A stretch of 64,000 bases of DNA from Isoetes taiwanensis. Its lineage: Eukaryota > Streptophyta > Lycopodiopsida > Isoetales > Isoetaceae. Below are positions 55,676 to 64,000 of this stretch, in pieces. Under the pieces are notes generated by a model. The model was not told the DNA's origin, did not search any database, and worked only from the letters and a program-made list of their open reading frames with translations. The stretch lies in NCBI GenBank assembly GCA_021234155.1, contig JAJEKV010000062.1:2081305-2145304 (forward strand), given 5' to 3'. Both the position numbers and the translations under genes were made by a program. Numbering within the stretch: the first letter of the stretch is position 1; each line of letters opens with the position of its first letter.

Positions 55676-56862
55676 TCAAATGAGTTCACCAATATAGTGG
55701 ACCCTAAGGAAATTCTCTATACCTAAACTCCTCACTTTTGTTACTATTTTGGACATTTCTATGGATTTCTTATTCTTCCTTTTTGATTCGCATCCAGTCA
55801 TAGCAGCTGCAAAATGTTCATCTGATGTGAGCAGTATCCCATCCACTGTCTGGCTCGCGACCAAACACTCTGTATACACTTGTGCATCTTTGGGTCTCAA
55901 CATGCCCCTAAAGACTTCGTCATCTACTAGCTCAAGGGCATACAATTGGGCATCCTCAATCTCATTGCGAGACAGTTGATATACCATCACTTTATCATAT
56001 AGCAGTCGGTTGAATGTGATCCATGAGATCCTCAATTGCTTCCGGACCTCGTTGCTCTCACCCGCGATGCTGGGTGTCCAGTATGCGCGCTTTTCTGATA
56101 GCAATTTCTCCACATGATGTGCGTGTATTGGAGATAGTTGGTTTCGCACATAGTTACTGAATCCCCACACATGTGTCCAAAAAAACAACAGAAGAAGACT
56201 GCAAAAAAAAAATTAAAGAGGGGATGGGATTATCAGAGATATTCTAGGCTGGATTATTATGCTGCTCATCGATGACACATAAGACAGCTACAAATTTGCC
56301 ATTCTAGGCAGTCAAAAGCACAATGACAGATCTTTTCAAACAAATGATCCCGTATTTTAGCAATCACGGTAAAGATTCTAAACATTGATGCTAAAATACC
56401 AAAACTCTGCTTAGCACAGAAAGAAACATCATAGAAAGAAACCCCAGCACATCAAGAAACCTGCAAAAACAAACAAATCAATCCAGATTGCATAATTGAA
56501 TTGCATTTTATCGTCGATGGAGACTAAAATAACAACATCCAAGACCTTAAAAATCTTGCAATAGTCCTATTTCTTCACAAAGAACCTGATGCAAGGGCAT
56601 AATAGTTAGAAATAAGGGAAAAATAACGAAGACTACTAAAATCTTTCCAAAATCACCTGCCACGAGAAAAACTTGGATGAAATGGAGCAGCAGAAGCTGT
56701 AAGAAGACGGATTTCATCTATGTGAAAATGTAAGACGACGGATTTAGCACAAAATGGCAGATCAAAGCGAGTGAATGAGAGCGACGGGGTGAAATCCGAA
56801 CATATCAAACCTAGCAGTGCTTGTTGAGATATCGACCTCCACCTAAGCAGCCTAGTCATCAT
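55676..56862 (-). CDS. PIN-like domain protein, two exons, probably organelle-targeted
   Basis: Exon 1 (56,862-56,657) encodes an N-terminus without acidic residues and rich in Arg/Ser (MMTRLLRWRSISQQALLG), like a mitochondrial or plastid transit peptide. Intron 56,656-56,199 has a GTGATT donor and a T-rich TTTTGCAG acceptor. Exon 2 (56,198-55,676) continues in phase for a total of 242 aa. Exon 2 resembles PIN-like RNases in its C-terminal half: RPKDAQVYTECLVASQTVDG followed by ILLTSDEHFAAAM, with the two usual Asp. The expected N-terminal Asp strand lies just after the acceptor, but in a neighbouring frame, so a one-base change may have damaged it or the splice is misjudged. No transposon interrupts it, and it is the best host-gene candidate here. 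Confidence 0.5.
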
Positions 56863-56896
56863 ACGGTGGAGGCTCCACCATTGGCGACATCCCCTT

Positions 56897-57695
56897 ATGA
56901 TATATTCAACAAAATTTGGACTTATTCAGATTTAATAAATAGCACTTCAAGCATGCCATTATAAGAATATATATTTTGTTTGATTCTTCTTGATTGTTGT
57001 CATTTTTATAAGTGTAAATTATATAAGTTTATCTTTCAATTAAAACTATAGTGGTTATCAAATAATAAACTTGATCTTCAAACTAATCTTCAATTGAATT
57101 TATTTAGAATTAGACATTTCAAGAATATAAAAATTTCAATTTGTAGTGATTTAACAGATTGAAAATTTAGCAATCATGATAATTAAATGAAACCTGAAGC
57201 GATTGACTTAAAACTATTATTAGAATTTCACAATTTACAAACTTTTACATTTTTAAAAATACTTTAAGAAAAGTTTTAGGTTGAAATTAATTAAACGATA
57301 TAAAGTTATTGGTTTAGTAATAACTATTGAATAATTTATTATTGATGAGATAAAATATATTGACATTTAATCAATAATAAACTATTCATTTTTTATTAAA
57401 CATATAAACGTAATCATTTAATTAATTTCAATCTAAAACTTTCTTTAAATATTTTGAAAAGAATAGTATTTTAATTATACGGAGTTATCTTAGATAAAAA
57501 TTTAATTCCAAATAGATCAAACCGAGAATTAGTTTAGAAAGCAATATTAAACTTTAGTAAGTATCATATTTTTTATCTAAATTATTAAAATCAATAAGAG
57601 CTAAAAATACATATAATATTATAATGGCATCCTTGAAGTACATTTATTAGATTTGAATAAGTCCAAATTTTGTTAAATATATCATCCTTTTAAGG
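56897..57695. mobile_element. AT-rich foldback (snap-back) MITE
   Basis: The two halves are inverted copies of about 390 bases centred near 57,345-57,365. The ends share ATGATATATTYAACAAAATT and TGGACTTATTCA; the inner arms share GAAATTAATTAAA and AATTTATTATTGAT. Arms differ by scattered substitutions. No coding capacity. The type of transposase that moves it is unknown. Confidence 0.8.
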
Positions 57696-57722
57696 TGATA
57701 ATCGAAACCGTATTTAAGTGAG

Positions 57723-58244
57723 GTGGAGTCGTTACACTGGCTGTGTCTTTTATTCGCAGTGGAGAGGGACAGGACCTACGTGGCAAGTGACTCATCCAAG
57801 AATGCTCTGTTACTGATTCCCAAATGGCGATGCCCTAAACTTCCAAACGGCCATACCCTAAACTTCCGGAAGCTCTTGACGTTCTTGGCTATGGCGCATC
57901 TCACTTCCTTGATGGCTAACTACCCATTCACTACTGGCGACAAAGGAGCCTTTGATGGTGCAACTGAATCAGGCTTTTGGCTCCATCTAAAATTAGTGAT
58001 CTCTATTCTATTCTTGCTGATTGATACGAATTTTTTCAAGTTTTATTTGCATCAGACCATTGCTAACATAGATTTTCAAGTTTTGGCGCCTTCTCTATAT
58101 CGATTCCCTCCAATTTTAGTAATCCAAATCAGGTTCCCTCCTTTGCACAAGCTATTTACACCATAGATTTGATGGGCTCTGCTGGATCCTTGACATGGCC
58201 TTCTCTGAGCCTTAGATTCTAGGATGAAGAGGTTTACATGTAAC
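57723..58244 (+). other. 5' region of pogo-like copy 2
   Basis: An open stretch (57,723-58,166) has no domain. Words such as GATTCCCTCCAATTTTAGTA recall the region before copy 1 (3,820-3,840), so this is likely element leader sequence. Confidence 0.4.
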
Positions 58245-58252
58245 TATAAAAG
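58245..58252 (+). promoter_or_regulatory. TATA box of pogo-like copy 2
   Basis: TATAAAAG about 170 bases before the ATG at 58,424, matching the arrangement in copy 1. Confidence 0.45.
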
Positions 58253-58423
58253 GGCACAAGCATGCAACGAGTTCTCATCTTCATCTGCATGTTCTAAGAG
58301 CGCCTACCTCTCTTGTTTTTTATTCTGGCTTTCTTTTTCTTTTGCTTTTCTTTTGAAATCTGGCTTTGCTTTTGATTTTTGGCTTTGCTTTTCATTTGCT
58401 TTGTTTCTTGATTCTGGCTTGCC

Positions 58424-59977
58424 ATGAATCTCAGAGGGAACAGAAGCTTTGCCTTTCCTCCTAATGCTACCCCTGAGATTGAAGTTGCTGCCACTGATCC
58501 ACCTGCAATGAATCAAGAAGCCAAGGTCAAAGGCTACTCTCATTTCTCAAAAGACTAGTAATGGAAAAGCTGGAAAGAAGTTGGTCAGGGGGTGCACTAT
58601 GGAATCCCTCAGACCACTTTGAGGAATCATCTCTATGGAAAGAGCAAGAACAAATTTGGGAACATTCCTAAAGGTCTCACAATTGAGGAGGAGCATATCC
58701 TTCTTGAATGGGCCCTTCAATTGGCTGATGAAGGTCGTGCAATTAACTTGGAGATCATGAAACAGAAGGTAGCAGCAATGACCATTAATAGGCCAACTTG
58801 TTTTAAGAATGGACTCCCAGGTAAGAAATGGTGGAAGGGTTTTAGGGGCAGACATCTGGAGGTTACTGTCAGATCAGCACAATGCATTGAGTTGCAAAGA
58901 GAAGTCCTTGACCAGCAAAAATCTAGAGAATTTCTATAATACTTTGAAGAATGTATATTTTGATTTAAATTTGGATGCTTCTAGGATCTGGAATTGTGAT
59001 GAAACAGGGATTCAAGCGGGTTGTAGACCTGGAATGAGGGTAATTTGCAGAAGAGGGCAGCAACATGTAACTGAACATGTTCCTAAAAGTAGAGAGTGGA
59101 TGACAGTGCTGGTCTACGTCAATGCTGCAGGTAAATTCCTTTTAATACAAATGTAAATTGTATCTAGGTTTGCAAATTGTATGGTTTATGGTTTGATGGA
59201 TTGAATCTCTACTTCTATATTGCAGGTAACAAGATTCCAAACTTGTATGTATTCAAAGAAAGGAGAATGAGGGATAACAACCTCTTGGTAGGATGTGAAG
59301 CGGGAGCATCAATGGCTTTTCAGAAAAAAGCTTGGATAACTGATCAGTTATTCGAAGCTTGGCTGGATCATTTTAGAAGGAATGTTCCTGGAGGGGTAAG
59401 TAGAGATAGGCCACATGTTTTGATTTGTGATAGGCATGGTAGCCATGTTAACATGGCTACCATAATGAAAGCTAGAGAAATGGAACTTCAAATTGTTCAA
59501 TTGCCAGCCCATACCTCTCATAAATTGCAGCCACTTGATGTGTCATGTTTTCGCCCTTTCAAGATGAACCTTAGGAAGAAGAGGGCTCATTTTATGCATA
59601 GCAAATATGGTGTTGAGCCAACCAAGGAAGATATGGCAACTATAGTGTCAGATTCCTTGTCCACAGCACTTACTTCCAGCAATATTCAAAATGGATTTCT
59701 TAAAACAGGGATTTGGCCTTGGGCTCCCACAGTTCAAGCAGAGCCATTTGCAGATAGACTTGAAGCTGCTGCTGCAGCTAGAGAAGCTGCAAATGCAGCT
59801 AAGGCAGCAGCAAACAGAGCTCAAGATTCGGCTCATGGAGATGCAGCAGCAGATACAAACGGTGAGCAATTTGTTTTCAGTCTATACTTAATGAACTTTT
59901 AGATGCAAATGCAGGTGGTACAACAACTGCAAATTTACCAACAGGTATAAATTAAGTATTATATTGAAGTTTGAACA
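58424..59977 (+). pseudogene. pogo/jerky-type (Tc1-mariner) transposase, copy 2, best preserved
   Basis: It starts MNLRGNRSFAFPPNAT like copy 1, but part of the first DNA-binding region is deleted before 58,595. From there TTLRNHLYGKSKNKFGNIPK and CFKNGLPGKKWWKGF cover the CENP-B-type DNA-binding part. A one-base frameshift lies near 58,880-58,890. The catalytic part follows: RIWNCDETGIQAGCR (first Asp), a predicted 95-bp intron 59,131-59,225 joined in phase, then LICDRHGSHVNMATI (second Asp), LPAHTSHKLQPLDVSCFRPF and EPTKEDMATIVSDSL, with an Ala-rich end. Helitron A' cuts the 3' end at 59,977. DDE_1 family; inactive as read. Confidence 0.9.
59131..59225 (+). other. Predicted intron of pogo-like copy 2
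   Basis: GCTGCAG is followed by GTAAATTCC, and TATTGCAG precedes GTAACAAG. Removal keeps the frame between NAAG and NKIPNLYVF. Copy 1 lacks the intron at this place. Confidence 0.7.
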
Positions 59978-61302
59978 TCTTATATTATAATGTTTTAGCG
60001 TAAGTAAGTAGTGCACCGAGCCCTAGATCTGACGGTCTATGCTTATTTGATCCATCTGACCGTCCACACAAACTCAACCTTTTCTTTTACCCTAAAAAAA
60101 AAACCATAGGCACCTGATCTCGGATCTCCCTGCCCTAGATCGAGATGTGGTGGTTTCTTCTCGATGAATATGTGGCTTCCGCTCTTCTGTTGCTATAGTC
60201 TACTTCTGTGAAAGAAAAGATTGCGACTGATTTTATGGCTATGGCATCGAGACGGCTCTTTCAGAAATCATCGGGCATCTGTATATAGAAGACCATATCT
60301 TACAGCAAACAGACAGACTAGCCACACATTCTGGAATAGGAGCTTCGACCCAAGTCCAAGAAAAGCCCTTTCTTACGGCTGGGTCCAAGAAAATCGACAT
60401 GAAAAAGAAAATCGACAATTTTTTTGTATTGATGCAGTCCAGCATGCTCAAGAGCTCTGCATGTCAAAGTTTGCTGGTTTGTCTGTTTGGCTTTTTATGG
60501 TGGTCTAGAGCGTTTGCATCATGTGCATCTGGATCTGCAAAGGTGGAGGGCCATCCTCGGTTGTTTTGGATTTCCTTGCATGTTCTCCGGTTCAAAGCAT
60601 GGCCAAATTTTGTCCGCAGGTCAGTTTTCTTCTTTTGTAGATATCCCTAAATGATCGTATCAAGGGATCATTTCAAATGACAGTTTTCATTCCGCAATCT
60701 GGTAAGTTTAGTCATTTAGTCTGAATATTACAGACGGTCGTGTTTGGACTGGATTATGTCATACTCAAGCATACTAGGTTCTTGGTGTAAGCAGGTATGT
60801 TTCATGGTTCATATTGGATTTTTATTGCAAATAAGCAAGTCGGAGGTAACTGTTGCTACATCTCTTGCTGAATCCGGTGAGGCAGCAAGCTCAGAATAGT
60901 GCAGGCATAACCAAGAAGCTCTTCCTTTCAGATCGTATTTTTTATTCTAAAAATTCCGAGATAGCCATTCCTTTGGCTGTCTACTTTGGTAATTGCTTGA
61001 GGCTACTTTAGCTCTGAGCTGGCCATGGCATATTTCTTCTGCGTTCATGCAGGCTGGTAGAATGAAATAGGCTTCTGTAAAAACCACCATGGAGACTTCT
61101 ACGAACAATATCGCAGCCACAGGCCTGAGGCTACAAAATCAGAGCAAGCACTAGGCCTGAGGCTACAAAATCAGAGCAAGCACTCTGGTTCCTGCAGCGA
61201 TGAGGATTCTTTTCTTGGTGTCGCGGTACGCAAAAGCTCCTTGCGGTAGGCTGCTTCAAGTACAGGGACAATCTGAGGGGACAATCTGAGGGGACAATAC
61301 AG

Positions 61303-61681
61303 GCACCCTGGACTACCACAGTCGTCGGATCTGTCAATCCTATGGCCCAGACTGTATGTTAGAGCTTCTTGACACCTCTCGTTTCGATTATGCTCAATTA
61401 TGATTGGGGACGCCTATGATTTTAAGATGTCGAATACGAGTTTGCCTAAGGTTTTGATGGTATATCGAGCCTCTATACGGTTTGGCTTAAGCTTTTAGAA
61501 TATGAAATACGGGGATTCGAACCTCTACCAAAATAACTCAATGTCCTAATACGACTACTTTAACCAATCTAACCAGTGAGCTAATGTGACTATTTTTTAT
61601 CTTAAATCTATGTTTTTTTTTATAATAACCCATTGAATTGTTTTAGGGATATGGTCTATGGTTTCATGAATTATATCTATA
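61303..61681 (-). repeat. tRNA-derived SINE-like unit, first copy
   Basis: On the minus strand an RNA polymerase III A-box-like TTAGCTCACTGG (61,582-61,571) is followed about 50 bases on by a perfect B box GGTTCGAATCC (61,523-61,513), spaced as in tRNA. Sequence downstream on the same strand runs to GTAGTCCAGGGTGC. It is not a functional tRNA, since a clean cloverleaf cannot be drawn. Confidence 0.7.
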
Positions 61682-61704
61682 TTATTATTATTATTATTAT
61701 TATT
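61682..61704. repeat. (ATT)n microsatellite
   Basis: Eight ATT units directly after the first SINE-like copy; absent from the second copy. Confidence 0.95.
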
Positions 61705-61914
61705 TGTCTGATGCTCTCTTGGGCCTCGAAAGACCATGGAGCACATGAACCATCTATTTACAACTTTAACAAAAAAGAGCGGTGAGTATCAACCGCCTTA
61801 ATATAAGGTCCTAAAGCCATTGGTGGCATCTGTAACAGAGATAAAAAATTTGTAGCTTTAATCCCAAAACTATCTCTAACCCCCTGTTATTTTGCTACAT
61901 ATTCTAAACGAGGT

Positions 61915-62294
61915 GCACCCTGGACTACCACAGTCGTCGGATCTATCAATCCTATGGCCCAGACTGTATGTTAGAGCTTCTTGACACCTCTCGTTTCGAT
62001 TATGCTCAATTATGATTGGGGACGCCTATGATTTTAAGATGTCGAATACGAGTTTGCCTAAGGTTTTGATGGTATATCGAGCCTCTATACGGTTTGGCTT
62101 AAGCTTTTAGAATATGAAATACGGGGATTCGAACCTCTACCAAAATAACTCAATGTCCTAATACGACTACTTTAACCAATCTAACCAGTGAGCTAATGTG
62201 ACTATTTTTTATCTTAAATCTATGTTTTTTTTTATAATAACCCATTGAATTGTTTTAGGGATATGGTCTATGGTTTCAAGAATTATATCTATAT
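61915..62294 (-). repeat. tRNA-derived SINE-like unit, second copy
   Basis: Nearly identical to 61,303-61,681 (A box 62,194-62,185, B box 62,135-62,125). Both copies are followed, after different spacers, by AACCCCCTGTTATTTTGCTA then CATAT (61,879-61,903 and 62,308-62,330), the inverted terminal word of the TIR family at 19,221 and 31,361. Confidence 0.75.
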
Positions 62295-63177
62295 CAAATC
62301 CCCCTGGAACCCCCTGTTATTTTGCTACATATTTGTTCACGTTTCTTTGATTTGAAGAGCAAGGAGCTTATTTTGAAATAGACACCAAGCAGGTTGTATT
62401 TCAACACAAATGGGCACTTCATTCTCCTTGAAGGGTAATGGGATTAATCAAGAAGATCTTGCTCCATTTCAATAAATCCAATTGAGGCCGGAAGAAAATC
62501 GTAACGTTTTGGTTGTCTTGGCCCACTATTTTGCATAGAACATGGTGTAAGGACTACGCAACTCTTTATATTAGGAGTAGCGTGTAATGTTGCTCTGGTT
62601 TAACTTTTAAAATGCATGCCATTGGATTAACTTATGATTCCTATAGGTTACCAAGTTAAAGTCATTCTTAGCTAATGGGAATGACTGGGAATGACTTTAA
62701 GTTTCATGGGAATTTAATGTAAAGCTGTTCATGGGATCCAACATTTTGATTGTCTTGCAGATGGGCCATGCAAGCTGTTTTGCAGCGAGACTTCAATGGA
62801 TACATGCAGCTCTTTAACATTTTATGGTTTTCCTCCCTGGCTTAAGCCAAAATGATGGAAGGCGGTCTTTCTTTTGCTCCATCAAATGCGATTTGAGGAC
62901 ATGCTCTCCAATTTACAATTTATTTGTGCTTCAAAAGCTTATAGCAATATCGAAGCATTATTTGTTGGCAGGATATCATGACTTAATAGTGTGAGGCATC
63001 TGCATGTTTAGAAGGTTTGTTTCATACCACTCCAGTTTTTGGTTCCCAAGTATTCTGATAGCACTATCTCTAGAATGGAGTACCCTAAACCATGTTATAT
63101 TTTGACTATGAAATTCACAAAATTATATTTTCTATTTTTGGCATTTACCAGATTGTAAGACAATTACCAGCATTTAC

Positions 63178-63472
63178 CAGATGGAATCATCGGAAGCTCA
63201 AGAGCCTTGAATCCTCAGTTACAAGCTCTAGATCTGGGTGCAAATGGCTCTGTCAGTAAGAGCCATATTCTAGAAAGGTTTATACTTATGGCAGGTACCT
63301 CTTTGCATTGGATCAATATAGACATATAAGCCAGAGTGATATAGATACTTAAAAGCCTGAAAATATAGTTCGTGTTGGTCTGCAATAGTACCTCACGAGC
63401 TGCCAAAGATGAATAAGAGAACAGTTGGCAGATTTGTGAGCTTTGCAATTGCATTCTCTTGAGCAATGGCAA
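63178..63472 (+). pseudogene. Captured exon-like segment in Helitron A' (counterpart of 30,974-31,260)
   Basis: Same exon-like frame as in Helitron A, now on the plus strand after ACCAG. The two copies differ at only a few bases, one of which changes T to I in the opposite-strand frame. The parent gene is unknown. Confidence 0.35.
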
Positions 63473-64000
63473 ATCTATTCAAACAACATGATTTTTTTCT
63501 TCGTAAGGACAGTATTTTGCTATAAAGGATGATAAATCAATTTACTATTTTCTTTTCGTAGGTCCACTTAGTGCAGAAAGAAACCAATTTGTCTAGATTT
63601 GCAATTAAATTTGTGCTAGATTTTTTTTCATCAATCGCGTTTTAGTACTACCTAAATTACTTGCAAGGTGCTCTTGGCAATGCTTTATTAAATCTGATGT
63701 GGCATGAACGTTATGCCATTGATATGATTTGATGTCTTTGCCATGGATGTATAGAAATGCTATTTTTAATATTAGAGCTCATCAAATACATTTTGGCAGT
63801 CCAACTTTTGCCCTACAACAACTTGGATTTTTATTGCGACTCGAATTACACAAGGTGCATTAAAAGTATTCAAGTATACACAATGGTACCAAATCCTACA
63901 ACATAACAATGACATAGTGACATAGCAATTTAAGTAATCCGATAGGGTAGCAATGCTATAGCCATTTAAGTCCAATCCTATAGCCATTTAAGTCCAATCC

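Larger units (their letters stand above)
59978..64000 (+). mobile_element. Helitron A', sibling of Helitron A, runs off the window
   Basis: It starts TCTTATATTATAATG at 59,978 after A, inserted into pogo-like copy 2. From here the sequence is the reverse complement of Helitron A with few differences: 59,978-61,302 matches 36,463-35,135, and 62,331-64,000 matches 35,130-30,470 without A's two insertions. It has its own 1-kb insertion (61,303-62,330). By comparison, its 3' CTAG end should lie about 270 bases past the window. Confidence 0.88.

Noticed and set aside
61511..61590. Functional tRNA gene on the minus strand
   Set aside because: A and B boxes are good, but no clean acceptor stem or anticodon arm could be drawn and the unit is repeated with long tails, so a tRNA-derived repeat is the better reading.
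61303..62294. Pair of LTRs of a short retrotransposon
   Set aside because: The repeats are direct and nearly identical, but only about 230 bp lie between them, there is no primer-binding site, and each contains pol III boxes.

Overview
The window looks like a repeat-dense stretch of a land-plant nuclear genome. The evidence is fragments of plant gene families (PLS-class PPR, CONSTANS-like B-box, ABC1 kinase, auxilin J-domain, cation/calcium exchanger) split by GT-AG introns and buried in AT-rich transposon sequence. A fern or other non-seed plant is my guess from the PPR style and the element mix; the sequence does not prove it. I see no rRNA gene, functional tRNA gene, CRISPR array or bacterial operon. 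Almost nothing is an intact host gene. The best candidates are a two-exon PIN-like gene (55.7-56.9 kb, minus) and a small secreted cysteine-rich peptide (11.9-12.2 kb, minus).

Left third (1-30 kb): decayed retrotransposons and DNA transposons. There is a Ty1/copia fragment (1.3-2.1 kb), a pogo/jerky-type transposase relic (4.2-6.1 kb), a LINE family with a conserved 3' end and microsatellite tails (4.9-5.0, 6.5-8.2 and 22.9-27.9 kb, the last a GC-rich island), a Ty3/gypsy pol fragment (8.8-10.3 kb), a disrupted L1 (10.6-16.3 kb), another L1 probably split by 9 kb of younger insertions (17.7-18.8 plus 27.9-28.5 kb), a TIR element carrying a cation/calcium-exchanger pseudogene (19.2-22.9 kb) and a third pogo relic (28.6-29.7 kb).

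Middle and right (30-64 kb): a cluster of Helitrons, recognised by 5' TCTT(TT)ATATTATAATG starts after A, and by 3' ends made of a GC-rich hairpin, about 10 nt, then CTAG before T. Helitron A (30,196-36,463, minus) has a sibling in opposite orientation (from 59,978 to past the window end), so the window holds a large inverted duplication 23.5 kb apart. The siblings act as each other's empty site and expose a hAT-type MITE with a perfect 8-bp target duplication, a 2.7-kb insertion carrying ABC1-kinase exons, and a 1-kb insertion of two tRNA-derived repeats. Helitron B (46,082-48,972, plus) is complete and carries an auxilin J-domain fragment. A third set of termini (43,055 minus, 53,107 plus, 53,956 minus) brackets PPR, CONSTANS-like and kinase fragments. 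Between them lies a CACTA-like element (37.1-42.06 kb) with palindromic ACGTCG-type repeats and a spliced gene.

No Helitron Rep/helicase is visible, so all copies here are non-autonomous. The main biological theme is repeated capture of host exons by several unrelated transposon classes, nested in one another.
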